DNA of 64,000 nucleotides from positions 9,972,171-10,036,170 of the forward strand of contig NC_061133.1 of assembly GCF_905220365.1 (NCBI RefSeq), read 5' to 3'. Below, in pieces: positions 1 to 12,800 of the stretch. A program made the position numbers and the translations under genes. Every line of letters begins with the position of its first letter. Position 1 is the first letter of the stretch. Origin of the DNA: Vanessa cardui (lineage: Eukaryota > Arthropoda > Insecta > Lepidoptera > Nymphalidae). Below the pieces are notes generated by a model. The model worked only from the letters and a program-made list of their open reading frames with translations. It searched no databases and was not told where the DNA came from.

Positions 1-59
1 ATCTATGTGTGGGTGACTAACAATAAGTTGGCTGCCAATCCGCCTACTTATTAATATTA

Positions 60-215
60 AAACTCTGTCCGTCTGTCTGTCTGTCACTAGCGAACCACTG
101 AACCGAATTTGATGAAATTTGGTATGAAGCAAACTTGAACTCGAAGAAAGGCCATAGGCTACTTTGTGTCTAACACAGACATGACAACCAACACCTTAAA
201 ACGCACGAAGCCAGG
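60..215 (+). repeat. Diverged interspersed repeat, family C
   Basis: It begins with a GTCTGTCTGTCTGTC run, followed by a block around AATTTGGTATGAAG. A second copy with the same order of blocks is at 53355-53545, and a weaker one is near 21910-22060. This resembles the non-coding end of a lepidopteran LINE or Helitron; the class is not certain. Confidence 0.5.
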
Positions 216-281
216 GACGACTATTAATTTTATATAAAAAATAAAACATAAAACTAAATATGTAATTTTTTACTTTTCAAG

Positions 282-1316
282 ATTCGCTAAAAAAATAGGT
301 GTCAATATCAAGGATCTAACAAAACCTCGATTTCCCGAAGAAGTCGAGAGAAAAGTAGTCACAATAGACATTGCGTCAATGAGCAAGGACTTGGACACCG
401 ATGTCAGTACTCTCGAGTTAATAGTGAATGCCTTCAAGCAAAAAGCATACGAAGACAACATGATAACATTCTGCAGACCTGTTTACTCACTATCCGTTCA
501 AGCTCCCGACCAATTGAAGAAGGGTACAAGTCTCACAGGTAAAATTTCCCATAAGAAACCTTAGGATATATGGAATTGGTGATAATACTCAAAATTTGTA
601 GACTGTAAGAACTAGCGCGCACTGGTAACTTTTGTCACGGTGACTGTTTCGTCACTCTTGTCAAGTCCGTGAATATGTACAGATGCAGACACAAATGTCA
701 CGTAATGTGTGCGCACCTCCATCCATATTCATGGACTCGACAAGAGTGACGAAACAGTCACCGTGACAAAAGTTACCAGTGCGCGCTAGTTCTTAGATCT
801 CTGGTCTATAATCAAATTCCAATAGTAGTAAAGTATTATTACTATGGTGTTCGTAATCTTCTTTATTTCGTTTTTACACTAAATACTAGTTATTACAGAA
901 CCCACTCTGACATCTAATCAAATTAATTACTTTATTTTATTTTCAATTATTTTCCTAACAAAAATAAATAAACAAATGTGACCTTGAATGTACTTGATAT
1001 CATGGCTCGTAGTTTTGAATGTGGACGATGAGTGGAATAGCGATTTTTTTATAGACAAATAAAATATATTAAACAGGAACTGTTTGTAGTAATCACATGT
1101 GTCTAAATATTTTCTTCTTATGTTTCTGTAGGCGTTGTTCGTAATGTAGTGCCGTTTGGATGTTTCGTCGACTGTGGAGTTGGAGACAATGGACTCATAC
1201 ACACGAGCAAGATGGGAAACGCAACACTGAAACTAGGCGATAGAGTCGCTGTCACGGTCATTGCAACTCCCAAACCAAAGAAGCTACAATTAAAACTTGA
1301 CAACATTCTTGACTGA
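282..1316 (+). CDS. SRBD1: SRBD1, C-terminal part (S1 RNA-binding domain protein, Tex-like); 5' end outside window
   Basis: Two coding exons are visible, 282-538 and 1132-1316, joined in phase across a GT-AG intron; the TGA is at 1314-1316. The upstream exons lie left of the window. The first exon encodes a helical stretch (FAKKIGVNIKDLTKPRFPEE...) like the region before the S1 domain in Tex/SRBD1 proteins. The second exon starts inside a classic S1 OB-fold motif (GVVRNVVPFGCFVDCGVGDNG, then LIHTSKM) and ends soon after it, as expected for the C-terminus of this family. Tex-type proteins are multi-domain nucleic-acid-binding proteins; the function of animal SRBD1 is poorly known. An AATAAA at 1362-1367 is a likely poly(A) signal. 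The intron contains a fold-back element (606-795). Family assignment is from the S1 motif and its terminal position, by recall. Confidence 0.82.
606..795. mobile_element. Fold-back MITE, 190 bp, in the last SRBD1 intron
   Basis: The two halves are near-perfect inverted copies: the left arm starts TAAGAACTAGCGCGCACTGG, and the right arm ends with its reverse complement, CCAGTGCGCGCTAGTTCTTA. Pairing runs about 70 bases per arm with very few mismatches, leaving a loop of about 50 bases. There is no coding capacity. The outer TA on each side could be a TA target duplication, as in Tc1/mariner-type MITEs. Confidence 0.7.
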
Positions 1317-1361
1317 TATATTTAATTTGTTTAATTTATTTGATAAGATCTGTTTTTTCGT

Positions 1362-1367
1362 AATAAA
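1362..1367 (+). terminator. Poly(A) signal of SRBD1
   Basis: The hexamer AATAAA lies 46 bases after the SRBD1 stop codon, in an AT-rich 3' UTR. This is the usual position and sequence for a cleavage/polyadenylation signal. Confidence 0.6.
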
Positions 1368-1624
1368 TGTTAATTAAATGAAATTACTTTTGTTTTTTTT
1401 AATGTTTAATATATTATATTTAATTAATATTCAGTTAAAAATAAACTATAAATAGTTATTCAGCTTCCAAAATTGACAACGCTTGTTTTGTTTTGAGGTT
1501 GTAAATATGAAATACGGCCTTATTGACAACTGCATCGCATATCCCTGACGTTACTCTAGAGAAAGCGAAAATAGCTCAAATTAATTATAAGTTATTTTTA
1601 TATATGGTAACATCTTCATATCTT

Positions 1625-1895
1625 GGTGGTAGGGCTTTGTGCAAGCCCGTCTGGGTAGGTACCACCCACTCATCAGTTATTCTACCGCCAAACAACAGTA
1701 CTCAGTATTGTTGTGTTCCGGTCTGAAGGGTGAGTGAGCCAGTGTAACTACAGGCACAAGGGACATAACATCTTAGTTGGTGGCACATTGACGATGTAAG
1801 GAATAGTTAATAATTCTTACAGCGTCAATGTCGATGGGCGATGGTGACCACTTACCATCAGATGGCCCATATGCTCGTCCGCCAACCTATACCAT
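1625..1895 (+). repeat. SINE-like repeat, family B, copy 1
   Basis: It runs from GGTGGTAGGGCTTTG to GCTCGTCCGCC followed by an A-rich end (CCATAAAAAAAA). A closely similar full-length copy is at 52842-53113, so this is an interspersed non-autonomous repeat. It fills most of the gap between the convergent SRBD1 and CFAP65-like stop codons. Small open frames here are repeat-derived. Confidence 0.7.
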
Positions 1896-1913
1896 AAAAA
1901 AAACATATTGTGA

Positions 1914-4900
1914 TTAGGTAGTAACCCACCTTCTACTTAACTTCTTCGCCTCATGTTCCATAACTTTGAGCAATTGCTCGCAGGTCGGTATACTTTCCTT
2001 GGCATAAAACTCAAGATGAGCTTTAAACATCTTACTATGCAGCGCGTCCCTGAAATATTTAGCCAAATATCTTAAATTTCTTACACAGGGAGTTAGGGAA
2101 ACATACAAGTCTTTTTGGTAAAATTACCACAAAATTCCATCAATGATTTTTATGATATCTCCCGTTGCGATGCTGCTTCCCGTCGAATTCTCTAAATGGT
2201 CTCCATAATTGCTCAAGTCGGTTGACAGCAAATCATATGGCGGAGGCTGGGAAGAAATAGTCACTGGATTAGACTAATTATTTGGACAGCTTTTCTTTAC
2301 CATTTCGATAAAAGTTTGAGTTCCTTATAAGGATTTTTTATTGTTGACATAAGTTATTGCATTAACAGTCTTATAGGGGGCTTATAGCGGTGCTTATCTT
2401 CTTAACATGATTACTTGCAAAATGAGGTAAGACGTCGAAGTGGTGACTCCGGAAAACCTTAAACAGCAGCCTAGATCTAATTTGGCGTTTTCTCCAAATA
2501 CGTTTAGTTCTTACGTGATGTAAATAACTGTCTTAAAAGAGCAATTATGATTTTATTTGATACGCCTGAACTTTTGCCAACCAAGTTGAGAAATGTTTTA
2601 GTGTATAAAAAAGTAAAAAAGAAGAAATGAGTAAGTCTATAAATATTCTTTGCATAATTGGTAAGTCAATCATTATGTTTAAAGTTCGTCTAGTATATTA
2701 CAGTTACATCATTTCTTATAAATCCACTTAAATAATTCCTAAAATTTGGTACCTGCTCCCACATTTGTTTCAACTTCATTCTTGGGAATCCATCTCGTTG
2801 GCCTTGTGAAGACATCGATATAGTCATGGCCAGGTATGAAGATTTGGGCTTCTTGATATCGAGTACATAAGGTGGACAGTCATTTATTCCCTGCAATGCA
2901 ATGCATCATGCAAATATATAAACTCATATAAATGTATAGCAGAATTAATCATCATGCGATTATATGGTTAAATATTTGGTAATACTGCATTTTTATACAA
3001 TAAATCAAAATCAATATTTTTGACCGCGAAACCGCAAAGATCTCTATTGATTTTCTTTTTTTTTAACATCTTCTACTTTTACTGTATTTTTTGACTAGAC
3101 ATGTTCTTACAGGATTAAAAAGTCCTTTCTCGGTCAAAATAAATTCTCGATTGCATTTGTCTATTTTATTCCTCTTCAGTATCTCGTTCATTTGGTACTG
3201 CTTGCGTACTGTCAAATCTAAAATTTCGCACGAAACTGTCGTCCTAAAAAAACAAAAAAATATTTATAGAATTAGATTATTAAGTATTAGATTAGCATAG
3301 AATGGATAATGGAAATTTGTCTTACGTAAATGTTGCCGGTTCTTGTAGGGAATAGGTGGTCACTGTTATCCACTCTGAACTTTTAGGCTGGATAACTCCC
3401 CACCATGGCGTCATTACAATGTTTACAACATTTGCAATACGTTCTCTGTATAAAATATTTACTTAAACTTACAATTATAATAAATCACATTTCAACTAAG
3501 GTATACCAAATGGTTACGTTGTGATTACATTACGTAATAACTCCTTAAAACATATACATTACTTTATAAGGATATTTCAACTACCGTTTATCATTTATAT
3601 AAAATAATTTTATAGTTATTTAAACTTACGGCAACCAAATAAATCTCATAGTATTTTCTGTATCATTGTTAATAGCTATAATGTCCCTTGAAAGTGAGTG
3701 TGTAGGCATTATTGGTATGGTGAGATGGTCTTTGGAAAGGGAGACCTAAAACGTAACAAAATAATAGATTTTGTTTTTGTACATTTTTCAATGTTATATC
3801 TGCCCACTTTATCATTGTTTTCACTTTAAAATGAGGTCTAACTCGAGTTTGAAGAGCGCTTTTCTTATCTACATCAGGAGTGTAGGATTTACACTATAAT
3901 TACATTCGACCATCGATATCCAGAGCTTCGAATAAGTCAACCTAAATACTGCGTTTCGTATAGAGTACGAGAACGTGAAAGCGTATCACTCGTGCTCTTA
4001 TAAAATCATATGATAATATTAAATCTTCGTCACTGGTAAAAAATCCTAATATTTAGTTTGTAATTTAATTTCTTACATATTTTCAACTTTAATATATACA
4101 TTTTATTTTCTGAAAGTTTATTTTTATCGCTTTTTTTTTAAATGGGACTCGAAAAGGCTATCATGACGTTAAATTTTTCGACTTTTGTATGCTCCCAACA
4201 GCGAGCTAGCGCAAGCTTAAATCAATAGGGAACTACTTTTTACCGATATTGATAGTTTTACATATTATTATATTAAGAATACATCTTCACTCACAACATT
4301 GTATCTGTAGGCAGACCGGATATTTTTTTCCACATAGAATGGTATGTCAAGCCTCGTTTCAATACAATTAGGTAAGCCACCTTGTCCTTTGACCAGAATT
4401 TTCACTATATCATATCCAAATGAACACAAGAAAATCACCTAAGGGGATAAACATGTTTAATGTGAGCATGATGCGTTAATTAGTTATTTTCAAAATTTTA
4501 ATTTCTTGAGGTGAATATGTCAAATATTCAACTAAATGTGTTTCAAAAACCTAGTCCAGTTGACTTCTAATTTATTATCTTTAATGTACATAGATATTTG
4601 CTAACTTCATAATCGACCATTTCCGTCGGCATGAAAGCGAAGGGTACTGCCAATTTATCCATTGGTGGAACTTCCGCGAAGTATTGTAGACAGCGTATAA
4701 CTGGATCTGACGTAACTGAATTCCCGCGTAAGAGACGCCATGTTGTAAATACTTCGGTTGGATTATAGAGCCATGCGATCTTAAATATATTATTTCAACA
4801 AATTGCAAAAAACAGGAACATATTGATTTAACTACGATTTATTAAAAACTCGTGTTATAATTAGTCATACCCGAATTACGGGGTCCAAGTTGTTAATGGG

Positions 4901-6807
4901 AACTCTCCCACAATCCAAAACAGTTAAATAATCATCCGCAATGGTCGGTCTTCGTAAAGCAGTAAGCATACCTTTTGAATTCAATACTGTGTTTATATGA
5001 ATAAAAATATTTAAAGTTCTTTGGTTAGGCAATGTCAATACAAAACAAAGAGTGTTTCGTCCGATGAGTGTGTATTGAAATCTTATATGTAATAAGACAG
5101 GATTGTTCGGCTGAAATAATATTAATTTAAATTCGGTCAAATATATTTGAACCATGCATACAAAACAATTGGCATCAAATGAAAAAAAAATTAAGGCACA
5201 GCTACACCAGATATTTGAAATTTAATACGTTTATGGAAAATTAATTGGCTTAAATATTAGAAATAAATGTCTAGAACATAATACGGATAATTATTTAATT
5301 AAAGTTAATACCGCAACGATTCCATTCATTGGATTTAATTCTACCAAAGGTCTATGAACACACGTGTGTCTCATCTCATACGTTGATATACCAACTTGTA
5401 CTTCAATCATTTCACATTCGCATATTTTTTCCCTACGAAAGCTGAATGGCACGGGTACTGCATATATACAGCTCAAAACGAACGCAAATTCAACGTCTTC
5501 AGATTGTACACAAAGGTCGGGAGCGTGGAGACTAACATTCAATGGTTTATTGGGACGACATTCTTGAAGACCTTTGTTCAATCTGAAAACAAGACTTAGA
5601 TAATCAGAAGTTATCTGTAAGAAAATTTCGCTCATTATTAGCTTTCCAGGAAATTAAACAACGTGAAATCCAATAACCAACTTTACAGGATAACATATAG
5701 GTTATGCGCAATGATAGGTTTGCGCACACACATAAAAATTTGTGTGAAACTGCCAACTTGCCAACTGTGCTTGTGAGATTTTTTAAACGGAAAAATTCAA
5801 TAACTCTTTTAAGGAGAAGATAGACTATAAAATAATGACGAGAAAGCCATGTTGTTGAATAATATAAGTTGAGCTACTTTACGAGTTTATTTTTTGTTTT
5901 TATGACCAATACACTATAGATAAGTAAGCTATACGAACGCTTCTACGTTAACTATGTTCCAGACGCAGTGATTACTCAGAACGATAGGGCACTTTATTGA
6001 TATTGTGCGTTTTACCTGAAAATAATTTATGCTGTCATTTTTGACAAACTTCAAAAGGGCCAACTTATATTTTGCGTAATAAACCATAAATAATATTTTT
6101 TTACGTTTTGAATGTGGTGTTAAAGATAATTAGTGCAGTGGTTAGTCCGTCATCTTATAAAATTAAAAAAAATGCTAAAGTAAAAAAGTAACAGCCCGTA
6201 AATTTCCCACTGTGGGGTTGAGGCCTCTCCCATTACGGAGCGGGTTATGAACATATACCACCACGCTGTTCCAATGCGGGTTGGTGGAATGCACATGTGG
6301 CAGAATTTATATGAATTTAGACACATGCAGGTTTCCTCACGATGTTTTTCTTCACCGCCGAGCACGAGATGAATTATAAACACAAATTAAGCACATATAT
6401 ATAGTAGTGCTTGCCTGGATTTGAACCCACAATCATCGGTTAAGATGCACGCGTTCTAACCACTGGGCCATCTCAGCTCAAAAAATTTTGCTATTTTTCC
6501 AAAATGAATGTAGACCTTACTTTGATAGTTGGGTATATTCCATCATACCAAACGATGCAAATATTTTTATCTATTGGTTCTATCTCTTCTACTTCCTCAT
6601 ATTCTGTACGAAATAAAACAGTGTATTTGATATTTATTTGTCTAGAACCGGCCCCACCTGCTGTTACCGTTAGTTTAACTTCGCAGTGGTTTGATGGTTT
6701 CAGACTATTCTGTAAAAATAAATTACTTTATCAAGATAAAAATTTGTAAATTGAGTAAATATTTAAATGAGCGATAATGATAATTTTGGAAGTAATCGAA
6801 ATCAAAT

Positions 6808-6842
<35 letters not shown>

Positions 6843-9800
6843 TAACTGTTAATATAAGGGATAAGTCTAGCTTGTCTTTTTGTTTTCTATTCGAAAGGCA
6901 ACTAAATCATTTAAGTTCAAAAATGACGGATAAATAAGAGGGAACAAATTAAGTAGTAAATTTTGTAAAAATCTTTTTAATAAAATCTCATTGTCTTTTT
7001 TTTTAATAATACACAAAGTAACAGATTTTATTCAAAGGCTATTAAAATATTACATACAATTGAAGACTCAATTTCAAATTTATCTCCTTTGAAATCATCG
7101 CCCATGCCGTCTATGGTGTGATATAATTTCGATGTAAAATAACACGATCCATAGTTATATAAAGTGACATTAAACGTAACGTTTTCTCCAACCAACGCAT
7201 CGTGAATGTTTAGAGTCTTTGGTAATACCTAAAATTGATAAAATAATTAGGAATTTCTATATTGTTATTGACAAAAATGATCAAAACAAAAAAAATGCAA
7301 AGAGCAGTACTCTTAAATCTGGTAACTCCGAAAATCCATTTATTTGAACGAATACTTCAGTTGGCTCACCTATTGGTCTGGAAAATGTTATTGTTATTCG
7401 TTTATGCTTAACACAATATATCATAAATGTATAAAAGTCAATGCCCTTTTAAATAATAACAATTAGGTATGTATTTATTAAGTTTCATTTCAGTACCTAT
7501 AGTGTCATTTGACACTAAAAAAATCTTTGATGACTTGACATTTTTCTCGCAGTAGTGGCAAAACCTTCTCAAACACGACAATTTCACGAATACAATACAA
7601 TACGAAAGTATAAATAGCATGAAATGCGTATCTATTTCCGATAAACTGTATAATTTTTAATTACACTAGCTGTTCCCGCGACCTTGTACGTATTTGAATT
7701 TAACAAGAAAAGAAATTATTGTAGCTTAAGTTACTCCTTATTATATAAGTTATCTGCCAGTGATAATCCCGTCAAAATCGGTTAAGCCGTTCCAGAGATT
7801 AGCCGGAACAAACAAACTGACAAAAATTTTAAAAAATGTTATTTTGGTATTTTTACCATGTACCTATATACTATTTTAATATTACAAACAGACACCCCAA
7901 TTTTATTATGTGTATAGATTAAAACCAGTTAAATATTTGCTTTAGTCGTTCACTCGTGGTTCGCTTAGTGATACAATGCACATCACCTATGCTTTCCTGA
8001 ATACACATTTATTTTGTCTCAACCACAAATTTATTTATTTATTTCTTTTTATAATAAAACATACACATTAATACAGGGTGGGCCAGAAAGGCGTACGAAT
8101 TTCAAAATCGCATTACTCTTGACCGGAACGCGGGAGCGGGGTGTGGGTAGCGGGGATAGGTAGCTTGCTTCTCGGAAATTAGTCGCCATGGAGCGTTTCA
8201 CCGGTGAGTAGCGCGCGTTTTGTGTAAAATCATATTACAAAAATGGCGATTCGTGCACTATTGCGCGGCGTCTATTTCGCTCTAACTTTAGATTACATGA
8301 TTTAAACCAATGTCCAAGTGAAAGTGTGATCAGATCGTGGGTTAGAAAGTTTGAGGCTTCGGGTTCGACGTTAAATGAAAAACCTGCGGGATGAACAAGG
8401 ACAGTAAGAACGGAGGAGAATGTAAGCGAAGTCGTAGCGTTGGTCCGGCGCGATCCCCAGCAGTCGTCGCGAAAGAGATCAGCTGAGCTCGCCATATCAA
8501 GAACATCATTGAGGCGTATTTTGACAAAAGATCTTAAATTATACCCGTATAAGCTACAATTAGTCCAGGAATTAAAGCCAAATGACCACCATTTACGTCT
8601 TGCATTTGCCGAAACAATGTTAGAGCGTTTTCAAAGTTTAAACAATATTCTCTTTTCGGATGAAGCTCATTTCCATTTGTGTGGATTTGTCAATAAACAA
8701 AATTGTCGATATTGGGCCGAAGAAAATCCCCAATTAAAACATCAAAGACCTTTGCATTCGCTTGAAGTTACAGTTTGGGCTGCCATGTCGGCTCAAGGAA
8801 TCATCGGACCCCATTTCTTCGAAAATGAGCGAGGCCATACAGTAACAATAAATTCCGATCGCTACACAGCAATGCTACGTAACTTTTTCTTTCCCCAACT
8901 GCATAATTTTGAAGCTTACAACAGTAGAACCTGGTTTCAACAAGATGGGGCGACATCCCATACATCTAATGAGTCTTTGGCAGTCGTTAACGAAGTGTTT
9001 AATGGAAAACTGATATCGCGTCGAGGGGACATTCCGTGGCCTCCCCGGAGCCCAGATCTCACGCCACTGGATTTTTTTCTGTGGGGATACCTGAAGAGTC
9101 GCGTTTATGCTAATAAACCGACGATGATTGCCCAGCTCAAAGAAAACATTCGCGAGGAAATGTCCGCTATCCCACGAGCGATGTGCCAGAAAGTTTTCAC
9201 AAATTTGAGGAATAGATTGGAAGAGTGTAAACGTGAAGAGGGCAAACACCTAAATGATGTTATCTTTAAATAATAAAATTCCCATTTGTTCTTTTTATAA
9301 TAAATATATTTTTTATTTCCTGAGCTTGGTATTTTTTTTTTTATATGATGTTTTCTTATCCGCTTAACTTTATGGCCCACCCTGTATATTTTACAAGCCA
9401 TTAAACTATTTTCTGGTTTGTATTGGCTAAGAAAAGTATTCGCATATACTATTTATTAAAACTAAAACGGCAACATAAACGCCAAACAGCCCTAAAATGT
9501 GGGTTTACATACCGATGTCGCTTATCGGTAAGCTTATAAGCTGGGAAGTTCTGCCTTTAGATAATTGAATGGTACCATTGAGCACTCATTATACTTACTT
9601 GCCGTTGATCAGACATACAAAGCTACAGGTAACAGTTGTTCTGTACACCTTGTTCGCTTCTTTGGGGAAGAACCACCAATGGTAGCGAACTATTTCTTTG
9701 GGCAATAACACTAAAGTGCCACAGTTATCAGCTCCCAACCATGTAACGCTGTTTAGAATCCGCATACTTTTTGTACAAACAAAAATATAATTTAATTAGT

Positions 9801-12800
9801 TAATTCTATAGGTAGATAGTATAAAAGTTACCTCATTTTAAAACCTACAATTTTTGCTACACTTACGAATCTTCATCTTTCATCACTCTCGCAGTTAATA
9901 AAATTAATCCACACTTTGTAAAGAACTGAAACGCGTGATCGTGATCGTGAAACGTAACCAATGATTGCAAACCCAGGCAAGCACCACTATATATATTTAT
10001 ATATGCTTAATTTGTGTTTATAATTCATCTCGTGCTCAGCGGTGAAGGAAAATATCGTGAGGAAACCTGCAGGTGTCTAATTTCATCGAAATTCTGCGAC
10101 ATGTGCATTCCATTGGAACAGCGTGGACGTATATGTTCCAAACCCTCTCCTTAATGGAAGAGGAAGCCTTGTCCCAGCAGTGGGAAATTTACAGGCTGTT
10201 ACTTTTCTTTTTTTTACTTTTACACCTTTTCTTTTTTTTATTTTATAATTTATCAAACGGTTTAAGTTAGATATAAAAATAGATGTACATGCATGAACTT
10301 GTAAAATGTATCCAAAAATCACACTTAGGTAATGTAGAATGTTTAAGACATCGTCGTAATTAAAAATTTAAAATATTTTTACTGAGGCAGACTATACCTA
10401 CATACTGGATGATAAAATATTATATAAATAAATACAAACTGTATTTCCATCCTAGTTAGGTTATGTAGGTACGCTGTACAATAGTTTGTGCAGCCAGTTA
10501 TTGTCGGTTGAAACTCATACATTGCGTGTGTATCTGGATTATATCCGTGAGACATCATCTCAACTTGACTTATTTCCGCACTAGCGAAAAAACATATTCG
10601 AGCCTGTTTGTAACGTTAAATTTTATTAGTCCATTAACAGTTGGCAGCGGCAATACATTTTGACTTTTTCCATTCCTTCAGTACGCGCCATTTAAGACCA
10701 CGTATTAAGACTAGCATAATACCGGCACAAGGATTATTACGCCCAATAAAGTTTAAGAATCTAAAACTTGATGTGATGTGATCGAATTTTATTTCTTCAG
10801 TGCGATACGTAATCAAAGAGACGTATTAAAGTAGATACATAGCATTCTGTTTTCAACAGTCACCATATAAATATATTTATCAGTTTTTTTACCATATATC
10901 AAATAGATGTCTAGCTAAATAAACTAGTCTCCGTACGATAGAGAAATCTATGTTTTTCTTAGCCACACATCAAGGGTTACACATATTTAGACCTTTGATC
11001 ATTGAACGTGTTACGAACTTGAATTTAACTTACGATTGCCACCAATTTTAATTGAATCTAGTATATTTCATTTTTTTTTTACTTTTTCTTACTTTTTGAT
11101 TTCTGTTTATAATGAGGTCCCAGTTTTCACAGTATTCACCAAACGACAGCGGCTCAAAAGCTACCGTAAGTATTTGCCACCCGCGTCCTGTCACGATCCC
11201 ACACATAGGCATCACGACAAAATTCCTACAACACGTTACCTGTATCATAACTAGTTCTATAAAATATACCTAAAAACATATATGTCATCCCACTAACGTT
11301 TTTGGTGGCGTTACTAGTTTGAAATGCATGGGTATATCCAATTTATTCGATAGTAAAAAATTGCTAAAAGCCGTTCGAGATGGAACCGTTGGAGGTAAGA
11401 TTATCTAGAAATAATAAAAATTGCTTTAACGTACAAAACTTTACAATATCATCGAAACAAAGACTAATTATTAATTGACCTCAGTTGCCGTCAAGGGCAT
11501 TTGGCTGCACCTTTATAATGTGCTGAAAAAGTGGAACGACGCATGGAAACTGGTTATTTTACTCTCCTGTAAGCTTGTACTCTATGGTAGTAATTATTTA
11601 AAGTGGTTATAATTACGACTACTGATAATTCTTATATAAAATTTATAGCGTGTGAATAGGTACACCGATTTAACTCCGCAATTAATAATTTGACATTTGA
11701 ATACAACTAAGAATCGTATACCTAACAATTTTGATAACGGTACTAGATTTGCTCTCACTTCGCGTCTACGGTTTCATAATAGAAAACTGATAGTTAGTGA
11801 TGTTTCATAAAAAAAACACGTATTTGCTTCAGTCATTTCTGTTAATTTTTCTAACATGACTCGTAGTCACTAAATGAAATAATTATGTTTCTCAAATCCT
11901 TGTTACTATTAACATTAATAAGTAAGCTTTCTTACTGTCACAGTGATATTACGTTACATAATTAAGCATTTAAATATTAAGTATAATATATTAATTGTGC
12001 ATAGCATTTTAATATAAGACCATCCATGACTGCCTGGTAGAGATCGCTGTTTTAGCGATAAGACCACTCTTGTGCATCTTTCTTGAATGCGACTAATGTG
12101 TGTGATTATTGGTATTCAACAAAGATTTTGATTTGATTTGATCAAATCCATACAATGTATGAAGCTTTTTTACTGTAAGTCCTGCTACTAGATACTAAAT
12201 CCAATACTCTTATACTATTGGCGAACCATTACCATTTTTAAAATGGTAACGAGTCATTACATCACCAATGTACTACCAACCTTGGGAACCGACATTCTAT
12301 ATCCCTTAAGTCTATAATTAATCGCCCATCAAACTGGAATATAAAAATACAGAGTATGTCCCTATTGTATACCGATATTACCTCAGTCGGACAGTTCCAT
12401 TCTGTACTCCATTCAATGCAGGGAGACCAAGTGTTACCAATACACGGTATTCTGAACAACGTATGTTTGATTTTAGTTACATCTGAATCATCTTCATTAT
12501 GTATCTTGTACTGGTAATCCCCACATAATAAATAGCTATAAACTTCGTTGTCTGCTTTTGGCCTAAAAGATAATCGATATAATAAAATAAAGTCAAATAA
12601 ACAAAAATAGATAAGTTTTTCGAATATCGGATATATTTTACCTGAATCTTACAGTGAACAATCTTGATTCATTAGGCGGTATCACAGTTGTAATAGGATC
12701 GATCAGGAAAACATTATCGGAATCTGTGTAAATGCAACTGGATTCATTTAAAAATATCACCACTACAGAGTATAGGCTACATATGCATATCCTTAAAAAA

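Noticed and set aside
5364..5599. Plus-strand frames over 5364-5599
   Set aside because: Shadows of the minus-strand exon 5614-5312, which splices in phase and encodes an ASH-type module.
6180..6480. tRNA-like heads with A and B boxes (also at 19.9-20.06, 29.25 and 40.92 kb)
   Set aside because: They are the tRNA-derived heads of one SINE family with a shared body, not functional tRNA genes; the cloverleaf is not kept and copies are dispersed.
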